This document shows, piece after piece, positions 44,868-55,157 of a DNA stretch of 64,000 nucleotides. The DNA is from Zarea fungicola (lineage: Eukaryota > Ascomycota > Sordariomycetes > Hypocreales > Cordycipitaceae): the NCBI GenBank assembly GCA_900169235.1, contig FWCC01000193.1, positions 1 to 64,000 of the forward strand, given 5' to 3'. Position numbers and translations under genes: made by a program. Position 1 is the first letter of the stretch, and every line of letters begins with the position of its first letter. Below the pieces are notes generated by a model. That model was not told the DNA's origin and searched no databases. It saw nothing but the letters and a program-made list of their open reading frames with translations.

Positions 44868-45110
44868 CCACTGCTAACATTTTAAGTCAACTTTGATAGA
44901 ATTCGGTTCGGGGCTCTGTCTACACATTGTGGCGCAAGGCCGCCCGTGAAAAAGCAAAACCTGCCACGGATACATGTTCACGACACAAATGTTGGAAAGG
45001 GCAAGAGGCAGCTGTTTATTGGCTAGGACCCGATGCATCCTCACCCTCAACCTCAACCACGACGGGACATGGTGATGAACGAATGCCTTACTGCCAGCGT
45101 GAAGGGTTCT
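44868..45110. repeat. Segmental repeat, copy 1
   Basis: Corresponds to 46430..46650. Shared blocks in the same order include CCCACTGCTAACAT, TAAGTCA, CGGTT, ATTGTGGCG, CGCCCGTGAA, GGATGCATGTTCA versus GGATACATGTTCA, GGAAAGGG and CCTCACCCTCA. Strongly diverged elsewhere. Confidence 0.7.
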
Positions 45111-45480
45111 CACGCAAGAAGACAAGTAAAACACGGAAAATTGGAGCAAACATGACAGGAAAATGCTTGGAATACGAAGCACTGGCACGTAACTTATTAT
45201 CCGTATGGCGGAGACGCTAGTTTGCTGCTCCGTTTCTTATTACCTTCTCCAATGTTCCCTACCAAGCGGGTAGACGGCCTTAGCAGCGGCCGTCGTTTTT
45301 GGTACCCGCTTGCCCAGGTACACGACGTCGTGCCGCCGCCAACTGAATCACTAATCATTAACTAGCTAGCGGGGAGGGCTGCCGTTGCCCCTCCGGCCGG
45401 ACGATCCCTCGTGGGCCCGTGACATTCACAGGTGCACTTCTTACTAGTTACATGAGGAGCGAGAGGAAGAAGCTTCTTCA

Positions 45481-45609
45481 TCAGCCACATGAGGCAACCC
45501 TAATGCATTTCCAAGCAGAGCGGGCAACCGTAAGACACGCAATAATGAGATCGAAGAAGGTAAAGCAGGCGGTAATGACGCCGATGGTATTTTCCGCCGA
45601 AAGGGCCAT
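45481..45609 (-). CDS. Tiny 42-residue single-TM ORF
   Basis: Too short for most gene finders. From the ATG at 45609 it reads MALSAENTIG, then a hydrophobic helix (VITACFTFFDLIIACLTVA) and a short basic, Cys-containing tail, with TGA at 45481. The leader TTCAATTCAATGG matches the start of the 43527 ORF exactly, while flanking DNA differs. That supports both homology and the chosen start. Single hydrophobic helix, positive tail: expected to sit in a membrane with the tail in the cytosol. Function unknown. Confidence 0.5.
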   Translation of the reverse strand: MALSAENTIGVITACFTFFDLIIACLTVARSAWKCIRVASCG

Positions 45610-46429
45610 TGAATTGAAAAGAAAATTAATAAACAATTATTCAGTATGTTTTATTTTCTCTTTCCAGTCGAATCGAGGCTTTGAGTGAACTCGCGTGATC
45701 TTTGACTTGACCTGTAGAGTCTGACGCGCGTCATGGGACCCAAAAAGCAACCGAATTACATAGTTATTGCCAGCTACTCTTATTCTGCATCTACGGCGAA
45801 GTACAGTGAACCTGTCAACTTGGTATTTAGTTTCCAGTTACCGACCAGCTTTCCAAAGGGAGAATCGTATCGTCAATTTTTTAGATTCTATGATGCATCA
45901 TTATCGTCTGGTTGCGACTGTGCAACAGCGCTATCCAGCATACACCTATGCATGAGCATCCCTGGTCGGTCTCGTCAGGTACACAAAACAGACTAGCGCG
46001 AAAGTTATCACAACCTATATAAGCCTAATTGTACAATTCCAAATGTGATATCCGCTTTTTGTACTCGACATAAGTCCAGGGCTTGGGGCGGGCGGGCTCC
46101 AGGCGGAATGCTGAATGATTGGCCTTTTGAGGGGCACAGGGCGGTACGATTCCAATGGTATAAAGGCAAGACGACAGTAGCGATGATGAGTCTCGGCCAG
46201 CCTGGCCAATGCTCGATTCAACCACGCCTTCTGCGGTGGCCATGTTAGCCGGCCACGAGGAGGCAACCCAGGCATAGTTTTTGGCCCAGCAAACGTGGTA
46301 TGAATGAGAGCAAAAAATTGCCCATAGGTTAATAAAATGTCACGACTCTACCACAACCCCCAGGACCCTCAGGTCGAACCCTATCGCACGTTCTATACGC
46401 GGAGCTAAACCTAGCAGGCACTCACCAAC

Positions 46430-46650
46430 CCACTGCTAACATAGTAAGTCACCTCCGAAAAAAATCGGTTCCAACCTCTGGTTCGCATTGTGGCGTAGCG
46501 CCCGTGAATAGGCAAACCTTGTAGCGGATGCATGTTCAAGGCGCTGACTGATGGAAAGGGTATAGAGTGATGGCCGTTCAGCTTGGAACCTGTACCCCCT
46601 CACCCTCACCACTGGAAATGGCAACGGTACGCTGCAAGTATGAAGAATTG
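46430..46650. repeat. Segmental repeat, copy 2
   Basis: Partner of 44868..45110. Further similarity between 44105..44150 and 45770..45815 (AGCTGCTATTATTCTGC versus AGCTACTCTTATTCTGC), and between 44470..44520 and 46085..46125, shows that a unit of roughly 1.6 kb was duplicated in tandem and then decayed. Confidence 0.7.
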
Positions 46651-47161
46651 GCTAGACAAGACACTGCAACTCCTTAAAGAGAGAGAATCAACAGCCAATG
46701 TAGAGAGCATTTGGTACGATAGGCCGCCTTCGGCCAGCAATCAGCTTATATATTGACCAACTGCGAAGTTTGCATGGCAACCAAGGCACGTCCTTCTAAT
46801 GTCCATTTTCTTATCAAATCTTCTGTCGCCACCGTGGAAGAAATTATTGCGAAGTATCGTATTTAAATTCAAAGCCAGTTCAAGTCTTAATCTATATGAT
46901 GTTGCAGAGCATACCGAGTTTGGCTGGCTTGAGTAGTGCGCAGACTGGAGTTGCGCTCAACCTGCCTGCAAATCCACTTTTACCTGCAGGACTATGGAAG
47001 TAGTATGCGATAATAGGATGCCCGGCTAGCAACAGCTCACAATTTGAACGCAACCAAGTTGAGGTCTCGAGAATGCGCCGACAATAAGTAAAGCGATGCA
47101 CACCTGCAACACGTAATATCTTCCTTGCGAGAGGCATAGTAGACTTCAATCACTACAAATC
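46651..47161. other. Intergenic
   Basis: 3' flank of the BTB gene. Nothing recognised. Confidence 0.5.
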
Positions 47162-48084
47162 TCAATCCAGTCTCTGAACAAGGTTCGACATGACTGCAAC
47201 TGATAGCTCGCCGCAGGAAGCAAAAAGATCCTGAAATTCCAGGCTCGTCCACAACTGCTTGAAATGACACGCGGCAAATGTGCTCACCAGCTCTCGTAGC
47301 AGTGGCCGTTCGTCCTCCTCAAAACAGAAGCGCAACAACGATACGACGTCGCCGATCCTATCATCGTGCAACGTGAATTTGCAGAGAGTCCTGTGAAGCT
47401 TGTGGAGAGCTAGCTGAGCGAGTGGCTGGATATCGTAATAGTCCGCCATCATATGGACCCGTGCATGCGAAAGAAAGACTTCCTTGTACTCTGTCAAGTT
47501 ATTGCCATTCCTGGGGGCGAAGTAGATGCCAGCAACACCACATTCGTAAGATCGCTCCTCGGTAAAACTCTTCCACGCATCCTTCCTCGCCAACGGTGTT
47601 GCGGCTCCGTCCGCATCCTCTGATGGTTCTAGCACGACCTCTCCTCCTTTCCACTCCCGCTTCTTCTTCTTTGTGCGCTGCCTCGCAAAGTTGGCCAAAG
47701 TGTCGTTGGAATCTACTTGGTTCTGAGCGGTCAATGGTGCTGGCTCAGATACACTCGATTCTGACTCTAGGGCGGGTGGCTCAAACGGCTCTGCGCCATC
47801 GTAGTCTCCAGTATACACGTATTGACCAAACCGAGCAAACGTTGCTTCGGTCACGTCATCCCACACAGTACACCCATTTACTGCCTCCATCATTTCGCCG
47901 AATACTAATTTCTTGAGTGCTGGGGATTGGCTCCCCACCAGCGATGCGTGGATAACATACTCTCGCTTCTGCGGTCCAACCAGAAAACGAAAAACCTTGG
48001 ATGAGAGGATTCTGAGAGTCAGAGATTAGCGATATTCTAGTGAATATAAAGCAGGACCTACTCCTCGAATGTAATGTTGGCCAT
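47162..48084 (-). CDS. BTB/POZ-domain protein
   Basis: Exon 1, 48084..48062, encodes only MANITFEE. A 50-nt intron (GTAGGT donor, ACTCTCAG acceptor) leads to exon 2, 48011..47162, for about 290 residues. The join restores the BTB core: ILSSKVFRFLVGPQKREYVI, HASLVGSQSPALKKL and FARFGQYVYTGDY, the last two being typical of the fungal BTB family. A Glu/Ser-rich and Lys-rich linker (TKKKKREWKGG) follows, then HARVHMMADYYDIQPLAQLALHKLH, the usual end of the BTB/back-like part. Such proteins act as dimerising adaptors, sometimes for cullin-3 ubiquitin ligases, in nucleus or cytosol. The gene sits alone within the repeat tract and shows no frame break. Confidence 0.88.
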
Positions 48085-49410
48085 GATGTTGCCGAAATAT
48101 AAAGGTTCTTTGCTGAATCTGACTCTTTAAGTTCGAAGAATGAACAAACAGCAAGAGGTCGGCACGAACAGATGAGAGGTAGGGTGAGCCCTGCGCAGCC
48201 ACAGTGGCGGGGCTTGCTGCACAGTCGTGAGGCTGAAATATTGTTGTCTCTGGTATCCTCGACGGCAGAATGGGTTCAGAGACATCGGGATGCAAGGTAC
48301 GTTGTTGAAATACAATCTGTTCTGACCTGAGTATTACAGTATATGAAGAATTCGGCCAACGTTGGTCCATAGACCTATACTACGTCCGAGGAGCGTAGCT
48401 GGCAGGAAACGCCAGCCAATACTGTGGAAAACTTGCATGCACTCAGCCTGGGCTCTTTTCGGCCATGGTATAGGAAAGTGCTGAATCGCAAGATGACTGC
48501 GATAGGCTCGCACAAACGACAAGTGCGGCGGCACTTGAACTGGAGCATACACGATTGAAGAATGCTCACGAATGAGGATATGTCGTAATACTCATTTGGA
48601 AGTGTGACAAATTCTACAACAAAGTATGCAAAATAAGAAGCAGCGCTTCGCGTAACCCACGTCCCGCAGGGCCCGTCTCCTAGCCCACTGGTACTGGGAC
48701 TAAACCTGTCTGTGTCGCAGCCTTGACTTGCAGTAACTTTTAAGAGGAGTATATTTGGTGAAAATGAAATGGAGGAGATGAACAAAGGGCAGTACATAGG
48801 TCTTGACCGGGGCGGAAGAGTTGAGATGAGTCGGTGGGGTTGAGCGAGTGTTTAAAAGGTGGTCCAGGCAAACTGGCAGATGGCCGCCCTGAAGCATGGC
48901 ACTACACACCTGGGTGAATATGAAGGACGTGCTTAGCCAAGTCCTTTAGCGGCAGCCGGACCGGGCGAGCTGCCACCTACCTACGTAGTAGTCCATTAAG
49001 TAGCCCAACTAGGGATACTTCATCTCTTGCTTAGCGTGTCCGGTTAGTCCTGGTAGCGTGACGGGAGTTCTGCCGCGACACCCACTTAGTTAACTTTGTT
49101 AGCGGGAGGAGGGGACGATTTGCCATGGGGTCCGGCCTTGACACTAACAGCAAAGCTGCTCTACCCAGAACACTGGCAGAGAGGCATTAGCATCAGGATG
49201 TGCCAAGTCGCAGAAAATCATCAAATATATTTCTATTCCCTTTTTATAGTTAGAATTATGCCAGCCCAAATACCCGGTATATAAACGCCCACTCCCTGGC
49301 CCCCTAGTTCTAGTTGCCCACCACATGCACTTCTATACGCATACCTCTACGGGACGCTGCCGGTATTGTCAGTAAAGGCTGTGACCCGGTCTCTGCATCG
49401 ATGCTCGTTT
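48085..49410. other. Intergenic, repeat-bearing
   Basis: Short minus-strand ORFs (such as 48375-48797) lack features. Around 49085-49145 the sequence resembles 45355-45400: TTAACT...TAGCGGG(A)GG, then a CC/GG-rich block ending CCGGCC. That hints at a third copy of the segmental repeat. Confidence 0.45.
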
Positions 49411-49599
49411 CTAATTAAACAAACAATAAGTTTCCTTTCTACGTATTCCCAGCTCCAAATCTGGACAGAGCAACGCACCTTGGGTGTCGCGTAGATCAAT
49501 GCAGCGGCGCCACCACCGCCACAAAATAATGCTGGTTGGAGGCAAAGCCACAGCGAGTGCGACAATTGCAATGACAGCTTCGGGTGAGAGAGTGGCCAT
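49411..49599 (-). CDS. Tiny single-TM ORF, SPEA type
   Basis: 62 codons from the ATG at 49599. It opens MATLSPEAVIAIVALAVALP, a helix directly after a short SPE head, then a Trp/Arg-rich stop (ILWRWWRRC). Short fungal proteins starting with SPEA-x-IAI and ending in a basic Trp motif are common as unannotated ORFs, often many per genome. The last 20 residues may be intronic: a GTGCGT donor occurs about 40 codons in. It resembles the two other tiny ORFs in topology rather than in sequence. Confidence 0.5.
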   Translation of the reverse strand: MATLSPEAVIAIVALAVALPPTSIILWRWWRRCIDLRDTQGALLCPDLELGIRRKETYCLFN

Positions 49600-50490
49600 G
49601 GCTGAAGTTGGCCTAGGCAGGATGTGCCGGTGTGATGGAGACGGTTGTACTAAAAACGAGAATGAAGCAAGGCAATTTCTGACGCCTGAAGGGAAAATGT
49701 GTCGCTATAGCATATTGCTTTCCATTCAGACAAGGCTAATCTTTTAGAATGCAAAATTTTATTGACAAGGGCAGGCTATTGAGTATTTATCACAAGGTTG
49801 TCCGCAATCATCTCCATTCATATCTGAGACAGTTTAGTCGTCGCCGCCACATTACAAGGGCCCCGGTATTCATGTGTGGCCAAAAGCACCCACTAACTAT
49901 TAACCTGTTGGAGGCTACCACTGCAGGTGGAGAAGGGAAAGTTCCAGCCATTTTGACGTTGTGCCTCCCAGCATCCGCTGAGAACAAGTGCACAAATCCA
50001 GATTAGCTGCCCCAAAGTCTAATAGAGTAGGGATTAGAGAGCGTATTACATAGGTCGTCAACTGTGCCAATGAAGTACGCAATGACCTGTCAGGCATCTA
50101 CGGCTACGTACAGCTATGGGCGACGCAATAAAAAGGAAGCCGAATCCTGCCACTTCTGGTGGGAGAAATGAAGCAACTCAATGAATTAATTTACGCAGCA
50201 AAATTTTGGTTGATTTATACATCTTGCCGCTGCGCAGTGGCCGGTAGGGATCTCACGCCTCTTGTTCTTCTCGCGCTCGTACCAGATGATGGCGCGGGAT
50301 TGGCCTGTCTCGGTCTTGGGTTTTCTCTATCCCATATTGACTGTCGGTGCGCTTCGATCCTCTGCTCCGCGGATTTTTGCGGTTCAGGCAACGACGCTAT
50401 CCGTAATTGAATCCGGTTTCTTTGCGCTATTTCAGCCTCCCAAAGATCATCCCATGCCGGGCCGTCCTGGCGCGGTACTGAATGGCCGGA
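49600..50490. other. Intergenic
   Basis: Nothing supported; 3' flank of the retropepsin-like gene at the right. Confidence 0.5.
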
Positions 50491-52239
50491 TTAGCACGCA
50501 TCTTCTCCATGGTAGACGGTAAAACATGCTATACACTTACCAGAACTCGCCTCAATGTCTGTTCGTCTGTTCCGCCGCAAGAACCAAGAGAGTTTCACAC
50601 TCTTATTTCTCACAAACAAGAGACACCTGTCCATTGCCACGGCGCCCTCCTCCCAAGGGATCACAGCTTCTGCATAGAAGAGTGACTGGAATTTTGAAAA
50701 CACATCATTCTGAAAGATGAAATCGTTGCTCAGAATCAGGTCACAAGGCAGATTTTCAACGACGTGAAGATCACATATGTAAGACGTCTTTCTCCTCTCG
50801 TCTGCGCTCTTTGTAAGCGAAGAAAGCCCAGACAGGTAGCCGTGATACCGGTCATAGTTCAACTCGTGAGATGATGGTGGTATGTCGAACTGTAGCTTCG
50901 CGTCCAAGACCATGCCGTCTGTTTGAATGGTGGTGCCGTTGATCAGTTGGAGCTGCGTCCTGTACTTTTCTCCACGGCGCACATGAAATCCATTTCGTCG
51001 GACGAAATCTCCAGAGACAAGCATGAGGTCAGATCCAGTATCTGGAAACGCCGCCGCTGTCGAGCCGTTGACAGCACAGCGAATGCGCTCTTTCGGGGCT
51101 TCATCCATGAGAAACAGGCGCTTCCCTCTCCGGATGCAAGAGCGGACCCCATGAACAATTCGATGAGAATACTTTGTCAGAGTTTTCGTCGCATCAAGAA
51201 AATTTCTCCCCAGTATGACATCGTGCAGACTTTTGCGGAGAACCTTGAATACTAAGCGATAGGTGTCCTTCTCCCCGTTGAAGCTGAACTGCCCGACGAC
51301 TCGGCCAATGCTCTCAACCACATGTCCCCCGAGCAGGGGTATTGACTCTATATAGTTCGTATCGATATCAAGGCTATGGCGTCTCGCAAAGGCCTCGGAG
51401 ACGGCATTGACCGTAGATCCCCAGTCAGGAAGGGCTCTGACAGCGACTTTGTTGAGTGTTCCATGGACCTCGGGTGAGCTGATGCCAGAAAGATACACGT
51501 CATTCGGAGATTGAGAAATTGATTCTCTTCTAGCGGCGCGACTGATAGGGGGCCAGTCAAAGATGTGACCCTCGCCACGTGCATCACGGATAAGAGTCTC
51601 GACGCTTCTTTCCGACGTTTCAAACATTGTGTCATACGTATCCGTGGTCACCATTTTCGTGACCTCGGCGTCTAGGGTGTGCGGTCCTGTCATTAGAATA
51701 CTTTCGATAGCTCGGCTGCTATATGATCGCTGAGCTTGAACGCTGGGTTGCTTCTGCATGTCTTTTAAAGCTCCAGAGCTGGGTACCTGTGCCTGTCCAG
51801 GAAATTGAAAGCCGGGCGTCTGCGTATGTTCGAGCATGTTGGTCGGCCATACATTCTTGATCGTTTCCTCGGGGCTGACTACATGCCGACTCTCGAAAAT
51901 TCCAAAGTTGTCCATGGGTGGCGTATCGTCAATGGCTCCAAAAGTGTCTAGGTCAAAGAGGCTGACTACATGCCGACTCTCGAAAATTCCAAAGTTGTCC
52001 CTGGGTGGCGTATCGTCAATGGCTCCAAAAGTGTAAAGGTCAAGGGGGCTGACAATCTTGCCCCTGAAGCCGACTGCTTGATCGCAGCATATACTTTGGC
52101 TTACATTGGCAATCATCGTGGCGTTTTTCAAACGGCTGGCCTCGCCAACGAAGTGAAGTCCAAGATGTCCTGGTCCCTTAACCATATTACCCTCCGGCGC
52201 ATCGTCGATAATTCGAACTCTGTTAAATCGCCTGCCCAT
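50491..52239 (-). CDS. Protein with two retropepsin-like domains
   Basis: About 582 residues from the ATG at 52239; the frame is open upstream to 52266 but without an ATG. The N-terminal 230 residues are low in recognisable motifs and contain a 29-residue tandem duplication (FGAIDDTPP...FGIFESRHVVS). Two aspartic-protease-like modules follow. The first, near residue 272, has ALPDWGSTVNAVSEAFARRH: the active Asp is kept but the Thr/Ser of D-(T/S)-G is Trp. It ends in LHDVILGRNFLDATKTLTKY, the family's ILG(R)xFL strand. The second, near residue 400, has the canonical FPDTGSDLMLVSGDFVRR and ends in CDLILSNDFI. Single-domain retropepsin-like modules dimerise, so two in one chain could form an internal pseudo-dimer with only one regular active site. 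No reverse transcriptase or gag is nearby, so it is not an active retroelement. Confidence 0.8.
   Translation of the reverse strand: MGRRFNRVRIIDDAPEGNMVKGPGHLGLHFVGEASRLKNATMIANVSQSICCDQAVGFRGKIVSPLDLYTFGAIDDTPPRDNFGIFESRHVVSLFDLDTFGAIDDTPPMDNFGIFESRHVVSPEETIKNVWPTNMLEHTQTPGFQFPGQAQVPSSGALKDMQKQPSVQAQRSYSSRAIESILMTGPHTLDAEVTKMVTTDTYDTMFETSERSVETLIRDARGEGHIFDWPPISRAARRESISQSPNDVYLSGISSPEVHGTLNKVAVRALPDWGSTVNAVSEAFARRHSLDIDTNYIESIPLLGGHVVESIGRVVGQFSFNGEKDTYRLVFKVLRKSLHDVILGRNFLDATKTLTKYSHRIVHGVRSCIRRGKRLFLMDEAPKERIRCAVNGSTAAAFPDTGSDLMLVSGDFVRRNGFHVRRGEKYRTQLQLINGTTIQTDGMVLDAKLQFDIPPSSHELNYDRYHGYLSGLSSLTKSADERRKTSYICDLHVVENLPCDLILSNDFIFQNDVFSKFQSLFYAEAVIPWEEGAVAMDRCLLFVRNKSVKLSWFLRRNRRTDIEASSGKCIACFTVYHGEDAC
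51874..52047 (-). repeat. 87-bp in-frame tandem duplication
   Basis: Two units, 51874..51960 and 51961..52047, each 87 bp (29 codons), differ at only a handful of positions. The near identity points to a recent event. The reading frame is kept, and no frameshift or stop has appeared. Confidence 0.95.
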
Positions 52240-52758
52240 GACAGCTTGAATGCTAGGCGAATACACTTAGAGTGATCCATCAATGTCTGCGGTGCTCTTC
52301 TTACCTGTCCCCTCCCAGACGCTTTTTTTTGTATAGGCAAGTAAAGTTGTATTTCAGCAAACTGAAATGGGTGAAAGGGTAACGGGTAGCGAGAAAATTT
52401 GTATCCTCCCTGCCTGTGTAACTACGGAGGCTTGTAGGGGCGGAGCAGTGCGGCTGAAGACAGTTGGGCGCGAGGCTAGCCGTTGGGCAGCAGTGAGGTA
52501 GAAGCCCTGTTGAAAAGGTGCAGACATGAGACCGCTTACAATTTGGGCGAAGCTTGAGGCTTTCATGGCTTTGAAAATGCTCTTGGCCGAATGCCTAAGC
52601 TGACTGCGGAACTACAGCCCTGGCGTTGTAAACAGCATACAACTCGAGTTTACAGCATCTCGTCCGTTAGCTGCCCAGCGCCGGCTGTGCTCGTTTCTCG
52701 ACAGTGGAACCGCACGTTTTAAATTATCACAAAGAGTTAAACATAATCAGCCAAAATA
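52240..52758. promoter_or_regulatory. Shared divergent intergenic region
   Basis: 519 bases lie between the start codons of the retropepsin-like gene (minus) and the DUF6594 gene (plus), so both promoters must lie here. I see no strong palindromic operator. Confidence 0.5.
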
Positions 52759-53752
52759 ATGGACGTTGAAAATATCACTGTAAGGAGAGGACTCCCATGT
52801 TTGGCGCGCAGGATGGCGGCGACGCCAGATTACGAGACCTTCATCTTTCGCAGATTTGATCGAATAAGTGCTCGGAATCTGCTCCATCTGGAGAGTAAAC
52901 TGGCCTACCTCGAATGGAAACTCGACAAGGCAGATGAACAGGCAGCGCTGAGTCCAGACAACGAGACACTGCGTTCAATACAAGTATGGGAGGCGTTTGA
53001 AGAAAACGCAAAGCAGCCTGGCCGCCCTGAACACAGCCGGATGAGGATTGCCGAGGAAATCAGAGAAACCTTGAAAGAATATCGTGAGATTCCTTGATAT
53101 GACTTGGTCTAGATTGCATGCTAAGAAATGCTAGAGGAGGCTCTGGTACGGCAAAACAAAATTGCCACACTCGAGGCACCGCAGACGCGGGCCCTCAAGG
53201 TCGCACAGGGTCAATTAAACGACTGTATCAATGAACCATGTATTGGAATCAAGAAACTTCGACCAATATTGGGTGGTCTCTCCGAGAAGCGGCTTAGTGA
53301 AGAGAACCATGGCGACCTGGTTGAGATTCGACGGCAGGCAGACAAGGACATGCTGTCGCGCTTCCTGCAAGACCATTGGATATTCAAGGTACTCTGCACC
53401 TCACCGGGTCTTTTCATTTAAAATGTTTTAACGATTTTAGACTACAAAACTTACAGAAGCAACGGAGCACATTAACGAAAGCCATGTTACTCTGGTAGCC
53501 GCGACAGTCAGCACTGTTGTCGCCGCAGTACTCTTACTTGGCGCAATTGTGCTATTGCGGCTGCTCAAAGACGAAAATGCCCAGCTGGGCGTCATTGCCA
53601 TGTTCATGGTTCTTTTTGTAATTAGCGTTTGTGCCTTGACGAATGCAAGGAGGGCAGAGATTTTTGCGAGCACAGCTGCGTATGCAGCCGTGTTGGTGGT
53701 GTTTGTCTCGTCCACGACGTCGACAGCGGGCGCCTCCCATAGTGGAACTTGA
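52759..53752 (+). CDS. DUF6594 three-TM membrane protein
   Basis: Three exons, 52759..53083, 53126..53388 and 53441..53752, with introns of 42 nt (GTGAGA...AAG) and 52 nt (GTACTC...TTTTAG). About 299 residues. The fungal DUF6594 pattern is complete: CLARRMAATPDYETFIFRRF, RISARNLLHLESKLAYLEW, a charged coiled-coil, LVRQNKIATLEAP and SRFLQDHWIF. Three C-terminal membrane helices follow (VTLVAATVSTVVAAVLLLGA, LGVIAMFMVLFVISVCALT, STAAYAAVLVVFVSS), with the conserved NARRAEIFASTAAYAAVLVV. The N-terminal half is expected to be cytosolic and helical. Function of the family is unknown; members are numerous and variable in filamentous fungi, sometimes next to NLR genes. Divergent from the two-retropepsin gene. 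Confidence 0.92.
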
Positions 53753-54096
53753 GGCTGTCCCGACCGTGCTGCCGGAAAAACTATGCCACAATCTTCTTCG
53801 TTAAGTATAAAATATTTCATGTAATGAATTAAAGACAATTATAATATTTAATAGCACAGGGTATAGGCTGCAAACTGGGGACAGATTGGGAATTCGTCCT
53901 GATTTGCGACACAGCCATCGCCGTGTTGAAGCAAGAAAAGTATTAGCAGCAATGCACGAAAATAAGCTTATTCTCGACATTTCTGAACTTCTGTCCTTGA
54001 CTAGCTAGAGAAACAGCCTACTGTGGCTTACGAAACATTTCCTTGCTCAATTTGAAGTTTTGAACAGTGGAAGCGTCGCGAGCGACCGCTTCAAGA
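53753..54096. other. Intergenic between convergent genes
   Basis: AT-rich 3' flanks; nothing else seen. Confidence 0.55.
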
Positions 54097-55157
54097 TTAC
54101 CGACATTGATCAATCCAAGAGCCAGATCGGCCCTTGAAATCAAACGGCTTATCATTCGAGCCGTAGGCAAACACGCCTTGGTTTTCATACTCGGGCACGG
54201 AGCTACCTTCACTGACCGGTATCCATGTGCGAATACTGGCGCAGGTCGCCTGTGAGTTATTCTCCTCCATCCAGTTGGCAATAGTGCTTCCGATATCATT
54301 TGCAAGATTCTTTTCGTTGTGGATATCATTAAAGAATTGGGAGTTTCCATCCTTCCAGATATAGTCACCCACGACATGGTCAATATCCTTCTCTACCCGC
54401 TTAGTGATATTGCTGGCAGTACTAGGCAATGCTCGGATCTGGTGGAACGACCCATCGTTCTCATGGCCCAGGTCTTCAGGGTGTGCAAATCGATGATACA
54501 GCGAGTGCGTGTGCAGTCCCTTTCGATACACCGTTGCCACGTGCGTAAATGTATGATTGCCATCATACTTGAAATTATTTCGCAACACATGAATAAGGCG
54601 TGTGTGATTGTCAAAGGGAACGTGAAAGTTCCAATGAACGTCATTTCTGTCCACCGCCGTAGATGCATAAACCAAGTGACCATTTACGTCCCTTTTTGTA
54701 GCTGCCGGGACAAAAGCCGTTCGCCAAACTCCAAATACCGCATCAGCAATGCCGAACAAGCAGTCAAAGGTGCTCTCAAAGCACTTTTTGGCGGTGCTCC
54801 AAATCGCACCAGACCAAGTGTATACACCCACTTGCACAGGAAAAACAGCAGCGGCGGTGGCTCTTAGGAAAGCTCCAGCAAATTCCAAGAGTGAGAACCT
54901 CTTGTCAAGATGTCCATCATCATCCTAGTTACATGGTATTAGCGTGTAAGCCCATGTACGCAGCATTTATTTGCTTGTTTAGCTACCTTTGCAGTGATGG
55001 TGAAGTGATTTGGGCTCGTCACAGGTTTACCACGAGCATGCACTCCTGCCTCCACCAAAGCGGTAGGTATCTGTCCTTTGACGGTTTGAGCTTCAGGGAG
55101 TGACAGAGTCAAACCCTGAGTAGCCAGCAATGCGACGGCACAAAATGAGAACCGCAT
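54097..55157 (-). CDS. Secreted proprotein of unknown function
   Basis: Exons 55157..54987 and 54924..54097 with a 62-nt intron (GTAGCT donor, CTAG acceptor), about 332 residues. Residues 1-20 form a signal peptide (FSFCAVALLATQGLTLSL). A propeptide follows that ends at the Kex2-type dibasic site DKR just after the splice junction. The mature part has a hydrophobic amphipathic stretch (FAGAFLRATAAAVFPVQVG), several Cys, sequons (NHT, NIT, NNS), and many His and Asp residues in the middle (VDRNDVHWNFHVPFDNH, HTHSLYHRFAHPEDLGHE). It ends in a Cys pair around IRTWIPVSEGSS. The His-rich centre could bind metal. I do not recognise a family. The intron is required to link signal peptide and body, and the join is in frame. 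Confidence 0.7.

Noticed and set aside
46360..46400. tRNA B-box-like GGTTCGACC on the minus strand
   Set aside because: No acceptor, D or anticodon stems can be built around it.
50491..52239. Retrotransposon polyprotein
   Set aside because: No reverse transcriptase, integrase, zinc knuckle or LTRs nearby; the protease-like modules are duplicated and alone.
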